Below, piece by piece: positions 14,535 to 23,855 of a stretch of DNA of 33,696 bases (position 1 is its first letter; each line of letters opens with the position of its first letter). The position numbers and the translations under genes are program-made. Below the pieces are notes generated by a model. It was given only the letters and a program-made list of their open reading frames with translations. It did no database searches and was not told the origin of the DNA. The DNA comes from Desulfatibacillum aliphaticivorans DSM 15576 (GTDB lineage: Bacteria; Desulfobacterota; Desulfobacteria; Desulfobacterales; Desulfatibacillaceae): NCBI RefSeq assembly GCF_000429905.1, contig NZ_AUCT01000045.1, forward strand, positions 1 to 33,696, read 5' to 3'.

Positions 14535-16144
14535 GATACGACCCTCCCCGCAGGCTTGAACCAGGGCGTAATGGCGTGAATGCGGATGTTCTGGCCTGCT
14601 GCGTTTTGGTAAAGGCGAATCCGGTGAAAAGCGCCGGTCGCCCCTGAATACAAGCGAACCCAGGCTTTTTCGCCCTCCCGGTCAAAGGATAGCTGGCGCG
14701 TGAGATAGGCGGTCTGGGAGGCGTCTTTGAAAAAGTCCACGTTCAATGTCTGGTTCGAGCCCGTCTCCAATAGAAAATCCACCCGGCCCAGGCGGGCTTT
14801 CACGCCCTGCTCCCGATACGGATTCCACCGTCCCGAAACCACTTCAAAGCCGATGGCTTCGCCGTCTCCGTCCGAGGCGGTGTGGTTCACCTGAAACACT
14901 CCGCCCTCCCTGTCTCCGGCCAGGACCAAGGGGTATCCGGCCTGCGCCGTGTTGCTCACCCATTTTTCCGAGCAGGCGCTCCAGGAGACGCCGGACATGT
15001 CCTTAACCGGGTCGGCCGGGGAGGCCAGCCAGATAATGCTTTGATCCAGAGTGTGGTAGCCCAGGCAATTAAAGGCCAGGTTGTAGATGCTCCAGGTCCA
15101 GTTGTCGTAATTCAGGACCAACACCCGGTCCGCCGACTCGCTGCCCGCAAAGGGGTACAAAAGCCAGTACTGGCTTTGATCCTCCAGAACCATGCCGAAG
15201 CAGACGTCCATGTGGTCCTTGTCAAAACCCAAGGCCAGATTGGGGATTTTTTCGTCCACCCGGCAGGCGTCCAGGCCGTCCGTGAGCACGGGGCCAGCCT
15301 TGCCCAAGGCCAGGCTTTTATCTTGGAAAGAAGCCGTGGAAAAAGGCGCGTCGCAGCCGTCCACGGAAGAAACCTTTTCCCACCGGAACGGCAGATCCGC
15401 GTCCCCGGTGTAACGCAGCAGCCAGACGGACTGCTCGAACCAGACTGCGATTTCGTCCCGGATATAGGCCGCGCCCCGGATCATTTCCCCGGTGGGCGCG
15501 TCCACAAACCCGTCGTTGGTCCAGTCGTCCGGGTCTCCCGGCTTGCACCATCGGGCGCGCTGCAGATGCATGGCGCCGTTTTCCAGGGTGGAAAACACAA
15601 TCAGCCGCTCCTTATGCACCATAATGAGTGCGCACTGGTCCACATAGTCGCCCGAGCCGGAAAGGTCCGGACGCAAGGCCTCAAAAACCGAGCCGTCATA
15701 GACCTGAATGCCGTCCAGGCCGGTTCCGTCCCCGGCGGTCGTCTCCCCCAGGACGGGCTGGTTGTTGGTCATGAACACTTTGCCCTGCCAGTTGGCCCAA
15801 TGGATGAAGCTGGATTCCGAACCGGTCCAGACCGGATTGGCGCCTCGCTGGGAATGGCTAACCTGGGTCAGGCCTGAGCTGTCGCTTTCGTAAAGATAGG
15901 ATTGATCCGCGACCAGTTGAATCCTGGCGCCCTGGGCGTCCTTCAGGTGAAAAATGCCTGTAATGGCAAGGCCCTGGCCCGTGGACGCAAAGGGGGCGTA
16001 GCCCTTCCGCTTTTCCAAAACGCCCCGATGGATGAGGGCGTCGTTCATGGTGGTGAATGCGTCTTTGGGAAGCAGCCAGGGCTCTTTGCCGAGCTCCAGG
16101 CCGGTGGAAAAATCCGCGATTAAAAAGGGCTGGTAGGATTGCAT
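14531..16144 (-). CDS. tail nozzle/stabilisation-like beta-propeller protein
   Basis: A 537-residue protein made mostly of beta-strands with repeated tryptophan and aspartate-rich turns. It starts with FLIADFSTGLELGKEPWLLP and a block typical of podoviral tail hub proteins (MNDALIHRGVLEKRKGYAPF). Later come LIVFSTLENGAMHLQRARWC, WFEQSVWLLRYTGDADLPF and VLVLNYDNWTWSIYNL. The middle part reads as a propeller, the C-terminal 120 residues as a beta-sandwich. It is best compared with the P22 gp10/T7 gp12 nozzle group. A GTG start at 16156 would overlap the collar gene; the ATG at 16144 has GAGG 6 bases upstream and was preferred. Confidence 0.7.
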   Translation of the reverse strand: MQSYQPFLIADFSTGLELGKEPWLLPKDAFTTMNDALIHRGVLEKRKGYAPFASTGQGLAITGIFHLKDAQGARIQLVADQSYLYESDSSGLTQVSHSQRGANPVWTGSESSFIHWANWQGKVFMTNNQPVLGETTAGDGTGLDGIQVYDGSVFEALRPDLSGSGDYVDQCALIMVHKERLIVFSTLENGAMHLQRARWCKPGDPDDWTNDGFVDAPTGEMIRGAAYIRDEIAVWFEQSVWLLRYTGDADLPFRWEKVSSVDGCDAPFSTASFQDKSLALGKAGPVLTDGLDACRVDEKIPNLALGFDKDHMDVCFGMVLEDQSQYWLLYPFAGSESADRVLVLNYDNWTWSIYNLAFNCLGYHTLDQSIIWLASPADPVKDMSGVSWSACSEKWVSNTAQAGYPLVLAGDREGGVFQVNHTASDGDGEAIGFEVVSGRWNPYREQGVKARLGRVDFLLETGSNQTLNVDFFKDASQTAYLTRQLSFDREGEKAWVRLYSGATGAFHRIRLYQNAAGQNIRIHAITPWFKPAGRVVS

Positions 16145-16152
16145 GGCAAACC

Positions 16153-16947
16153 TCACGTTTTGATGATGTACATAACCGCCACGTTTTTCGGACGGGTTTC
16201 GGCGCCGCCGACCGAGCCGGGCAAAACGGCGCTCATGCCGCTCGAATTGCTGCCCACGGGGCCGCCGCCGTCGAATGTGAGCAAATCCTCATCGTCGTAG
16301 TGGGTGTGGCTGGCAAATTCGTCCTCCTGCCTGGTGCCTACGTAGTCCCCGCAGGTTCCGTCGCCCCGGTCGGTGCGGGACCCGGCGTCCGGATCTTTTC
16401 CCGACCCGTGGCTCCAGCCGCGCAAAAAATATCCGCGAAGATCGGGCAAATTGAACGTGGTGGAGCCGTCTCCCACGCCGTACATGGTGGAAATGACGCT
16501 GAACAGGTTTTCGTAGGTAGTGCGGGAGACGGCGGCGCCGCTGCATTCCAGCCAGCCGGAGGGCGCCGAGGCTCCCATGAAAGCCACCACAGAGCCCGTG
16601 GGATTGATCAGGCTTTCGTCCGGGGTGTAATTGATGGCTCCTTGGGCGGTGAGCGTCAGCACATTGCCTCCCTCATCCTTCCAGTGAAGCTCGGCGGTGT
16701 CGTCCACGTCCATGGTGTATAAAACCCCTTTGTCCTCCCCGGTGGAAGGGTTGGAGGCCAGGGGCTGGTGAAAAGTCACCTTGCCGTGCTCTCCATGATC
16801 TCCGTCCTCGCCGTCCAGCGCCATGTAATGGTCCTTGGCCATGCGCTCCCGGACTGCGGACTTCAAAGTCCGGATCACCCCGGCGCCGGCGCTGATATTG
16901 TCGCTGTCGGCCGGTATGGTTTCAAATGATGCGTCCCAGGTTGTCAT
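16153..16947 (-). CDS. phage tail collar domain fibre protein
   Basis: A 264-residue protein. The N-terminal 120 residues form a trimeric-fibre-like beta region (TTWDASFETIPADSDNISAG). The C-terminal half is a phage collar domain: PTGSVVAFMGASAPSGWLEC, then TYENLFSVISTMYGVGDGST, TFNLPDLRGYFLRGWSHG, and a closing RPKNVAVMYIIKT. All hallmark pieces of the collar family (the GW-x-x-C motif, the NLPDLRG motif and the RP-N-A-x-x-xIK end) are present. Such proteins usually form fibres that touch the host surface. At 264 residues it is short and the only clear fibre in the cluster. The gene precedes the nozzle-like gene, with AGGAGG 6 bases before the start. Confidence 0.9.
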   Translation of the reverse strand: MTTWDASFETIPADSDNISAGAGVIRTLKSAVRERMAKDHYMALDGEDGDHGEHGKVTFHQPLASNPSTGEDKGVLYTMDVDDTAELHWKDEGGNVLTLTAQGAINYTPDESLINPTGSVVAFMGASAPSGWLECSGAAVSRTTYENLFSVISTMYGVGDGSTTFNLPDLRGYFLRGWSHGSGKDPDAGSRTDRGDGTCGDYVGTRQEDEFASHTHYDDEDLLTFDGGGPVGSNSSGMSAVLPGSVGGAETRPKNVAVMYIIKT

Positions 16948-16974
16948 TGTTTCCTCCTGTTGGGTTTGGCGGGA

Positions 16975-17616
16975 TTAAAAGCCGGGCGCCGCCCTTTTTT
17001 CCAAGGGGATCTGCCGGAGCTGCTTGCGGACTATGGAGTTCAGATGAAACGCATAAGCGCCGCGCAGGCTGGCCGCCTCTGAATCCTCGCCGTTTTCCTG
17101 AAGAATCTCCATGGCCGCTCCGTAAGCGATCAACGGCCCCCATTTGGAATCCCGGGGAAGATCAGCGTCAGCCTCCAGGGGCATGGGCGCTGCTACAGAG
17201 GCGGCCTTAAGGGTGTATGCGCCGTCCGGCAAAGGGCGGACATACAGGGTTCGGCCGTAAATAAGGCAGGCCTCGGGCCGGGCGCGTAGCGTTTCGGATT
17301 CGGGATAGCGCCGGAAGAACAAGGCCGGGTCCGTAAAGCGGTCCAGGGGGAAAACCGCGCCGTCCTGATCCGTGACGGTGAAGGGGGCCGCCAGGGCCAG
17401 ATCGGATGCTTCCAGGCTGTACTCTCCGTCGTCGGAGGATGTGAGGCTGATCTCGCGCCAGGCTTGCATTTCCAGCACGTTCGCCTCCTGGGGAAGCATG
17501 TTCACATAGTATTGGTTGACGGCCTGCAGCAAATCCTCTTCCGAAAGCTGCCCGGCGTCGGGCCTGCCCGTGAGTTTTCGCACCTTGGCCTTGATTTGGG
17601 ATAGGTTCCATTCCAT
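16975..17616 (-). CDS. putative head-tail adaptor protein
   Basis: A 213-residue protein. It starts with a helical block (LSQIKAKVRKLTGRPDAGQL, then LLQAVNQYYVNMLPQEANVL), continues with a beta-rich middle (REISLTSSDDGEYSLEASDL), and ends in a helix bundle (WGPLIAYGAAMEILQENGED). The N-terminal helix, beta-insert and C-terminal helices are like those of phage adaptor proteins that sit under the portal in podovirus heads. Position, between the capsid-associated genes and the tail genes, agrees. No motif fixes the family. It has an AAGGA ribosome site. Confidence 0.6.
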   Translation of the reverse strand: MEWNLSQIKAKVRKLTGRPDAGQLSEEDLLQAVNQYYVNMLPQEANVLEMQAWREISLTSSDDGEYSLEASDLALAAPFTVTDQDGAVFPLDRFTDPALFFRRYPESETLRARPEACLIYGRTLYVRPLPDGAYTLKAASVAAPMPLEADADLPRDSKWGPLIAYGAAMEILQENGEDSEAASLRGAYAFHLNSIVRKQLRQIPLEKRAAPGF

Positions 17617-17644
17617 GGCGTAAGTCCTTTTGCGTCTTCAGCGG

Positions 17645-17947
17645 TTATACGGCCGCCTGGGGGACGGAAACCGGATGGCAGGAAAACCGGTGCACCGAGC
17701 CGATGTTGACGGACTTCATCTGGCCGGTGGCCGGATCGGAGCGGTATTCCATGCGAGGGGTGGACAGGCTGTTCAGGTGTTGCACCACTTTTTCGGGCAG
17801 GTCGTATTCCTTGCCGTCCTCCAGGGGGCCGAAATGCGCGCCCTGGTAGTTGAACGAAACGTCCACGCCGCGGTTTTCGTTGTTCATAAACTGGACGCGC
17901 ACCAGGGGGCCGAGGTCCGGACTTTGATCTTTGCTCGTCTTTGCCAT
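17645..17947 (-). CDS. small phage structural-region protein of unknown function
   Basis: A 100-residue protein. It contains LGPLVRVQFMNNENRGVDVS, FGPLEDGKEYDLPEKVVQHL and VNIGSVHRFSCHPVSVP, a beta-strand-rich pattern with a short helix. It is found between the capsid-region genes and the adaptor. I chose the ATG at 17947 because GGAGAA lies 7 bases upstream; an ATG 15 bases earlier has no such site. The family was not recognised. A capsid-associated or neck role is only suggested by position. Confidence 0.65.
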   Translation of the reverse strand: MAKTSKDQSPDLGPLVRVQFMNNENRGVDVSFNYQGAHFGPLEDGKEYDLPEKVVQHLNSLSTPRMEYRSDPATGQMKSVNIGSVHRFSCHPVSVPQAAV

Positions 17948-18004
17948 GATTGCATTCTCCATATTCAGCCCGGGGACGAAGCCCCGGGCGTTTTTAAGGG
18001 GTTA

Positions 18005-18418
18005 TCAGCCGATGTCGCCCAAGTCTTCCAGGCGCAGGCTTCTGAGCGCTTTCACCAGGATGGCGTCGTCGTCGCTCATAAACCCGGCGGCGATGGTAAT
18101 CCCGGAAAATCCCCGGGCGCCTGCCGGATCAGAGTCGTCGTTTTCCGTTCCCGGATCGTAGGCCAGTCCCTGGTACGCAGAGATGTAGCCGCCGCTGTTC
18201 TTGAAATAGATGGATGAGGCGCCGGTGGTTGTGTTATCTGCGATGCGGTTATGCCAAATCTCCTGGCCTTCGCCGAAAAGCGGACTCCACTCGATTTTAA
18301 AAGGAGAGCCGTAGGTTGCGTTCAGGTTGTAAATCTCCGCAAAGTCGGGAACAAAACCAAGCTCCAGATTGCAGGGATTGCCGTCAGCCTGAAATTTTAC
18401 AATGACGGATTCATGCAT
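18005..18418 (-). CDS. phage protein of unknown function next to the major capsid gene
   Basis: A 137-residue, beta-rich protein: VIVKFQADGNPCNLELGFVP, FAEIYNLNATYGSPFKIEWS, GEGQEIWHNRIADNTTTGAS. It ends with a hydrophobic SGITIAAGFMSDDDAILVKA segment. The gene immediately follows the capsid gene, with GGAGG 10 bases upstream. Small proteins in this position are often decoration or head-completion proteins, but this assignment is from position only. Confidence 0.6.
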   Translation of the reverse strand: MHESVIVKFQADGNPCNLELGFVPDFAEIYNLNATYGSPFKIEWSPLFGEGQEIWHNRIADNTTTGASSIYFKNSGGYISAYQGLAYDPGTENDDSDPAGARGFSGITIAAGFMSDDDAILVKALRSLRLEDLGDIG

Positions 18419-18469
18419 GGTCGTCTTGCCTCCGTGATAGGGGATGGACGCCGTAAGCCGGCGGGGTTA

Positions 18470-19414
18470 TCAGGAATGAGTGGCCTTGAGAATGTGGATG
18501 AACTCATCGTTGAGAATCCGGGCGACAAAGGCCATTTTCCAGCCGGAAGTGGCGCGCTGGTCCAGGGGATCGTCCGAGCCTCCTGCGCCAAAACCCTTGC
18601 GGACGTTCTTAAGGGAGCCTTCCAGGTCGGAAACGCCCAGGCCGTCCTTGGCCATGATGGGCAGGTAATACTGGTCCGGGCTGCCCGAAACCTTGTAAGC
18701 CTCGGACGTCATGAGCCACCGCACATTGCCCGTGGCGCCCCATTCCGCGTCCATGACCGAATCCTGGGACCCGTATTCCACCGTGGACTTGAAGCCGTCC
18801 ACATTTTCCAGGTCATCCACAAGATCCGTATGCATGATCCCCCAATACGCGCGGCGCACCGGCGAGGTGCCCACGCCCTGGCCGGCGTCCACCCTGGGGG
18901 CGATCATCTTGGCGTTATAGCCAAGGAGAATCTTCACAATGCCGTCGATGTCGCCCTTGGTAACTTCCGTAGGGGTCGAGCCGTTGCTTCCCTTGGAGGC
19001 GTCCGTGGCGCTGGCGCAGGAGGCGATGATGTCCCGGACGATTTCGTCCCGGGTCTGGCCGGCCTGGAAACCCAGCTTTTCGCCGGCAATGGTCCATTCC
19101 TCGTCCTCCACGGTCTGGTCCACCACGTCCGTGATGTGCACAAAATCGCCGTACCACGAAATGCTGGCCGAAAGATCGGTCTTGGAGAGCTTCTGGCCGG
19201 GGGGCGTAATTCCTTCGGTCAGGGGCGTGACCGCGGTGGACAGGTTGGAGTACCTCCGAAACTTGATGGTGTTTCCGCTTTTTTGGGGCAGGGGCCTGTT
19301 CTGGGCGAAAAGCTCGTGCACCAGCTCCGGCTTGGCTGCATCCAAAAGCACCTTGTCGTAAAACAGGCTGACTGCGGGGTCCACCTGCGTGGTGGTGGTC
19401 AGATTGTCTGGCAT
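18470..19414 (-). CDS. major capsid protein, N4-gp56 family
   Basis: A 314-residue protein. It has the family pattern: VDPAVSLFYDKVLLDAAKPE near the start, then NTIKFRRYSNLSTAVTPLTE and ISWYGDFVHITDVVDQTVED. Later come DLVDDLENVDGFKSTVEYGS and a C-terminal SGWKMAFVARILNDEFIHIL. The F-x-R-Y near residue 53 and the LTEG-x-TP segment are the clearest signatures. Proteins of this group form HK97-like shells in N4-like and many temperate podovirus-like phages. The gene follows the scaffold gene by 3 bases after its stop, with a GGAGG ribosome site. No N-terminal protease-processed extension is seen, consistent with use of a separate scaffold. Confidence 0.88.
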   Translation of the reverse strand: MPDNLTTTTQVDPAVSLFYDKVLLDAAKPELVHELFAQNRPLPQKSGNTIKFRRYSNLSTAVTPLTEGITPPGQKLSKTDLSASISWYGDFVHITDVVDQTVEDEEWTIAGEKLGFQAGQTRDEIVRDIIASCASATDASKGSNGSTPTEVTKGDIDGIVKILLGYNAKMIAPRVDAGQGVGTSPVRRAYWGIMHTDLVDDLENVDGFKSTVEYGSQDSVMDAEWGATGNVRWLMTSEAYKVSGSPDQYYLPIMAKDGLGVSDLEGSLKNVRKGFGAGGSDDPLDQRATSGWKMAFVARILNDEFIHILKATHS

Positions 19415-19417
19415 GGT

Positions 19418-20131
19418 TTAACCTCCGATTTTGATTTTTCCGGCCTTAACCCGCTCCTTGTACGCGGAGAACTCCGCATCGCTCATCTTGGCGATGCGGC
19501 TGGCTGCGGATATGCCCGACCCGCCTGCTGCGGCGCTGGCCGATCCCGGCTTTTCGGAATTGGCCAGGATGCGTTGCATCTGGGAAGCGACGTCCCCCTG
19601 GGCGCCGCCCTGGATGGAGGGCGACAGGCTGGCGATGGAATAGGCTGCGGCCAAGGGATTGCCGCTGTAGCGGATCACGTCCATGAGGCCGGGGTTGCTT
19701 TTAAGCACCTGGGGTAAATGTTCCTTGATGGTCTTGGCGAAGCCGGGATTGGCCACGGCGAAGGAAAGCTGGGAAGCCAGGGCCTCGATTTGATGCGCCT
19801 GGCCCTGCAGGGCTTTTCTGGCCTCCCCCACGGTCAGCGGGGCGTCTTCGGCCATGCCGTCCAGGACTTCCGGCTTGGACGCCGGATGATTGCGCACCAG
19901 ATCCAACTGCCTGCGGTACAATGCGGCCTGGTCGCGGGCGTTCTTCAATTCCTCGCGCACGCTTTGAACCACGGACAAAGGCACGGTTTTCGTCTCCTGA
20001 GAGGCTTCCCGTCCTGCATGCTGCGGCAAAGCTCCGGCTGCAGCCTCCGGGGCGTCAACCCCGGTCTGATTGATTGCTTCCCCGGCGGCGGGAAGGTTTT
20101 CTGCGCCCGTGTTCGTTTGCACGTTTTCCAT
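19418..20131 (-). CDS. putative capsid scaffolding protein
   Basis: A 237-residue, alanine- and glutamine-rich protein of low complexity. It begins with an acidic disordered part (AAGEAINQTGVDAPEAAAGA), followed by a charged coiled coil (VVQSVREELKNARDQAALYR) and a hydrophobic amphipathic zone. It ends in a basic helical tail (FSAYKERVKAGKIKIGG). This layout, disordered N-terminus, coiled coil and basic C-terminal helix that binds the shell, is that of scaffolds. It lies directly upstream of the major capsid gene, the standard position. A strong AAGGAG site precedes the ATG. Confidence 0.75.
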   Translation of the reverse strand: MENVQTNTGAENLPAAGEAINQTGVDAPEAAAGALPQHAGREASQETKTVPLSVVQSVREELKNARDQAALYRRQLDLVRNHPASKPEVLDGMAEDAPLTVGEARKALQGQAHQIEALASQLSFAVANPGFAKTIKEHLPQVLKSNPGLMDVIRYSGNPLAAAYSIASLSPSIQGGAQGDVASQMQRILANSEKPGSASAAAGGSGISAASRIAKMSDAEFSAYKERVKAGKIKIGG

Positions 20132-20204
20132 GGATTTCTCCTTTTCCCCATTTAGGGGACGTCTCTCAAAAACTCAGTAAAGTGAAAAATTTACATTTTC
20201 AGGT

Positions 20205-20597
20205 TTAACCGTGAATAATGGGCAATCGTCTGGCTGCGGCTGCAATTTCAGGGACCAACTCGGCCGGCGGGGCCTTGATGACGCTGGGGCGGTCCAGAGG
20301 CAGGACCCAGAGCCGTTTTGCCCGGCCTTTTTGGTTGTCGACGTGGAAGCACATGGTCCCCAGCATCTTGGGAGGTTGGACGCCGGAAAGCACGATAGTG
20401 GTGCGAATGCGCTTTTCGTCCGTAGGATCCTGACGGCTGGCGACCAACAGGTAATAGGCCTTTTTGCCCTGATTGGAATCCACCACCTTGCGAATCCGGT
20501 CCATGACCTCCCGGCCCATCATGGCCCGGGCGTCGCCCATGAGCAGGGTGGCGTCAGGGGAGAACAGGCTGGGCTGCTTGACGATGATCTCCGGCAT
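20205..20597 (-). CDS. phage protein of unknown function between portal and scaffold
   Basis: A 130-residue protein. It starts MPEIIVKQPSLFSPDATLLM and has strands with basic residues (KRIRTTIVLSGVQPPKMLGT, then HVDNQKGRAKRLWVLPLDRP). The ATG lies inside the end of the portal gene (44-base overlap) and an AAGGAG site is 7 bases upstream, so translation is coupled to the portal. Family not recognised. Confidence 0.6.
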   Translation of the reverse strand: MPEIIVKQPSLFSPDATLLMGDARAMMGREVMDRIRKVVDSNQGKKAYYLLVASRQDPTDEKRIRTTIVLSGVQPPKMLGTMCFHVDNQKGRAKRLWVLPLDRPSVIKAPPAELVPEIAAAARRLPIIHG

Positions 20598-22485
20598 GGT
20601 TGGGCTCCTTTTGCATTTTTCGAATGACGGGCATGGCCTGGCGCAGGGCGCCGCGGTCCATTTGGGCGATCTCCCGGGCGGTGCGGACCCGTTCCCCGGT
20701 TTCGGCGGCCAGGTTCTTCATGGCCTGGGTCTGCTTTTGGGCCGCTCCTGCCAGATCGCTGCGCATCTTGGCTCTGGCCAGGTCTTTCTGCAAACGCATG
20801 AGGGCGGATTGGCCCTGGGCCTGGGAGGCTCTGGCCTTTTCCTCCTCAGCCAACATGGCTTGCAGACGGCCTTTGTCCTCGATGGGCGCGGCGTCCAGGA
20901 CGGCTTTCCAGGGAATGGGCGCGCCCATTTGCTTGAGGCTGACAAGCTGGGCGAAATACATTTGCCGCTGGGAGTCGGATAAAACCCCTTCCACGGGAAT
21001 GGCGTCGTATTTGCCGAAGTCTCCGGTGAAAAACTCCCGGGTCGGGGGCTGGCCCAAAATCCGGGAAACTTTCTGCGGGGTGTAGTTGGCCTGGATGAGC
21101 TTGATGAGCTTTTGGCCCACCAGTTTTTTTGCCAAACGATAATTGTCGAAGATGTCTTGCAAAATGGTCAGCCCGGCGGCCTGCCGCATTTTGGCCAGGA
21201 TGCCGGCAATCTGCATGTGGTCGCTCTCGGCCATGCCGAAGAGCTCGGAATTGGCCCCGGGGATCTCCATGATGTCCTTGTCCAGGATTTCCGAAAGCTG
21301 CATGAGGCCCGCGGGAATGTCCGGAGGCAGCATACGCTGGGCCTGATCCATGTCGCCTTTCATCCAGACCACCTGGCCCTGGCCGCTTTGGTACAGGGCT
21401 TCCGGATTGACCACGCTGTTTTCCCGGGCTTTCCAGCCTGTGGAAATTTGGGAGTCGATGATGTCCAGCATCTTGGAGCGCCGTTTGTTCACCTCGGTCT
21501 GGGGATCGCGCATGCACCGGACGATCCCCTGGAGCTTCCAGCTCGCCTGGTCGTATTCCGGCTCGAAAAATCCCAGCACCGGAACGAAAGGAAAATCCTC
21601 CAGCCCGCCCGGTTCCGGCCCCTGGTGAATAAGCTGGTCTTCCACGAACACGGCCAGCTCCACGCTGCGGCGCATGGTTTCAAAAATCTTCAGCCCGGGG
21701 TGGGCGGAAAGGAGGCGCTCCAGGGTCTGAGCGTCCCCTTTCCATGGCAGGCTTAGGCCCGCGGCGGGATCCATAAGGATGGTGAGGGGCTTGTGGGTGC
21801 GCGTCCAGAATTCGTCGTACCGGAGCAGGTTGTCCCCGGCGGGATTGCGGGCCAGGGCGCCGTATTCATACTTGCCGTCCGCAACGCCCCTTGGGCTGAT
21901 GTTGTCTATCAAATGCCGCTTGCCGGCCGGCAAAATGGATCGGACGGCGTCCTTGGTCAAAAGCTCCCGGCGGCAGATGTAATTGCAATCCGACAAGTCG
22001 CGCTCGGAAAAAGCCGGGTCCAGCAAAAACCGGTTGTGGGGCGCCCGCTTGATCTTGATGTCCCCGTTCAGGGGATCGCGGGAATAATCCACAAAAAGAT
22101 TGACCAGGTTGACGCCGGTTTTAAGGGCGCCCGCGGAAAAGGCGTCCGACATGACGTGATAGGCGTTACAGGACTGCATCTGCCATTGGCACAGGGCGGA
22201 AAGCTGGGAGGCCGTGGCCTGGTCCGATCCTTCCACGGGATCCACCTTGAGGGCCAGCCGGTTTTTCCGCTGATATCCCTCAATCAGCTTGACCACCCGC
22301 CGGACCTTGTTGAACACCAGAGCGCTCCGGCGCTGTTTTTCCAGGTAGCGTTTGGCCGAGGCGTCCCACTGGTCGCCCAGCATGACGGAGAGGTCGGTAT
22401 TGGCTTCGGACAGGAAAGGCGCCCAATAGGCGTGAGCGCGCTCGTAAGCCTGGGTAAAATCCTTTTTGATGTCGTTTTCGTTCAT
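20554..22485 (-). CDS. phage portal protein (P22-like type)
   Basis: A 643-residue protein. The N-terminal part has the typical portal elements: FLSEANTDLSVMLGDQWDAS, then RSALVFNKVRRVVKLIEGYQ, APHNRFLLDPAFSERDLSDC, and VLGFFEPEYDQASWKLQGIV. The C-terminus is a long charged, glutamine/alanine-rich helix (LMRLQKDLARAKMRSDLAGA), like the barrel extension of P22-type portals. A portal forms the dodecameric ring through which DNA is packaged. The ATG at 22485 has GAGGAATCC upstream. Reading from 22743 would add 86 residues copied from another frame of the terminase gene, and was rejected. Confidence 0.88.
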   Translation of the reverse strand: MNENDIKKDFTQAYERAHAYWAPFLSEANTDLSVMLGDQWDASAKRYLEKQRRSALVFNKVRRVVKLIEGYQRKNRLALKVDPVEGSDQATASQLSALCQWQMQSCNAYHVMSDAFSAGALKTGVNLVNLFVDYSRDPLNGDIKIKRAPHNRFLLDPAFSERDLSDCNYICRRELLTKDAVRSILPAGKRHLIDNISPRGVADGKYEYGALARNPAGDNLLRYDEFWTRTHKPLTILMDPAAGLSLPWKGDAQTLERLLSAHPGLKIFETMRRSVELAVFVEDQLIHQGPEPGGLEDFPFVPVLGFFEPEYDQASWKLQGIVRCMRDPQTEVNKRRSKMLDIIDSQISTGWKARENSVVNPEALYQSGQGQVVWMKGDMDQAQRMLPPDIPAGLMQLSEILDKDIMEIPGANSELFGMAESDHMQIAGILAKMRQAAGLTILQDIFDNYRLAKKLVGQKLIKLIQANYTPQKVSRILGQPPTREFFTGDFGKYDAIPVEGVLSDSQRQMYFAQLVSLKQMGAPIPWKAVLDAAPIEDKGRLQAMLAEEEKARASQAQGQSALMRLQKDLARAKMRSDLAGAAQKQTQAMKNLAAETGERVRTAREIAQMDRGALRQAMPVIRKMQKEPNHAGDHRQAAQPVLP

Positions 22486-22520
22486 GGATTCCTCAAGGGG
22501 GTGAAGGGTTCCGATGAAAA

Positions 22521-23852
22521 TCAAACGCCCATGGGCGGGGCGTATTGCTGATACATTCGGCAGGCCTGAGAGGCGGTCATGCCCAGGGACTCCCGCTGGC
22601 AGAGGTCCAATCCCACGGCCAGGTAACGAAATGCGTCGGCGGCGTGGCTGGTCCAGTCGTGATGGGGGATGGCCCCAAAGCAGGCTGTGCGTTCGTTGTA
22701 AACCCGCCTGTATTGGCGAAGGGCTTCCAGGCCTTTGGCGCACTTATGCTGGTCGAACCAGCAACGGGGGATGATCAAACGGGCTGCGTTTATGCCGTCG
22801 GCCAGGGGCAGGTTGGGCGCTACGGAAAATGACACGCCCAGGCTTTTGGCCGATTCCAGGCGGCTTTTTCCCGTCCCCAATTCCCGCACCCGGATGTCGT
22901 GGGGCGCCAGGTGGGTTCCGTACAGATAATCGCGCTCCCGAAGGGCTCGCACGTAATAATCCAGCCCCTGACCGGCGTCCTCCAGGTAATCCACCACCCG
23001 GATTTCTCCGCCGGGCGAAACCTGAAAAAACCACACTGCGGTGGAGTCGCTCATGCCCAGGTCCCAGGCTGTATGGACGGGGAGAGCGCGCTCCACGGGC
23101 AGGGTAACGATGCGGCCTTCCTTTTCAGCCTGAGCGATCAAAGGCCCGTAATAGGCGCCTACTATGGCGGCGGAAAAGCTGCACTCGAACTCCTGCTCAT
23201 ACTGTTCGGGCGTCATCTCCTTTTTTGCGGCGTCCAACTCATCCCGCCCAACAATGCCGGTTTCCGAAGCCCGATACATGGCGCAAAACCAATCCGGGTC
23301 GCTTCTGGCGAACTGATACAGGTCGTAAAAAGCGTTGTGCCCGCGGGGGGTGCCGATAAACATGGCCCAGCCTAGCCGGTCGGATAGGGCGGGGCGTATG
23401 ATCTCGCCCCAGACCCGTTCGGGCATTTGGGCCATTTCGTCCAGAACGGCGCCGTCCAGATAGATTCCCCTGAGGCGGTCGGGGTTGTCCGCGCCCAAAA
23501 GGGTGATGCGGGCGCCGTTAGGGAGGTCGCACCGCAGTTCGGTTTCGTGAAAAGTCGTTCCGTTTATGGCGCCTGCAAACTTCTTCAGGTAGTCCCAAAC
23601 CACGCTCTTGGCCTGCTTGTACAATGGGGCGATGTAGGCGTACCTGGGTGCAGGCAGGGGGTTTTGGCAGGCTTTCATGACGAGCTCGTTGACGGCGGCC
23701 ACGGTTTTTCCGAACCTGCGGTGGCAAACCAAAACGGAGAATCGCTTTTTGTTCTGATGAATCTCCCATTGATGCCGGCGAGGGCGATAGGGAATCGTCA
23801 CGCTGTGAAACCCTTGCGGATCAGCATTTATATTTGGCGCTGTTTCTTGCAT
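22521..23852 (-). CDS. terminase large subunit
   Basis: A 443-residue ATPase-nuclease. The ATPase part has a Walker A-like HRRFGKT (residues 44-50), a Walker B VLDE (136-139) and a coupling FIGTPRG motif (165-171). The nuclease part has TAWDLGMSDSTAVWF (aspartate 264 and the following SDS) and a closing HAADAFRYLAVG, which supplies the last metal-binding aspartate. Both catalytic halves appear complete. It packages DNA with the portal. The stop of the upstream small subunit lies 3 bases before the ATG. Length is at the lower end for the family. Full-length and apparently active, in contrast with the missing lysogeny genes. Confidence 0.93.
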   Translation of the reverse strand: MQETAPNINADPQGFHSVTIPYRPRRHQWEIHQNKKRFSVLVCHRRFGKTVAAVNELVMKACQNPLPAPRYAYIAPLYKQAKSVVWDYLKKFAGAINGTTFHETELRCDLPNGARITLLGADNPDRLRGIYLDGAVLDEMAQMPERVWGEIIRPALSDRLGWAMFIGTPRGHNAFYDLYQFARSDPDWFCAMYRASETGIVGRDELDAAKKEMTPEQYEQEFECSFSAAIVGAYYGPLIAQAEKEGRIVTLPVERALPVHTAWDLGMSDSTAVWFFQVSPGGEIRVVDYLEDAGQGLDYYVRALRERDYLYGTHLAPHDIRVRELGTGKSRLESAKSLGVSFSVAPNLPLADGINAARLIIPRCWFDQHKCAKGLEALRQYRRVYNERTACFGAIPHHDWTSHAADAFRYLAVGLDLCQRESLGMTASQACRMYQQYAPPMGV

Positions 23853-23855
23853 TCC

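Noticed and set aside
22486..22743. N-terminal extension of the portal protein by 86 residues.
   Set aside because: It would be read from the end of the terminase gene in another frame, with proline- and arginine-rich composition, and the ATG at 22485 has a good ribosome site.
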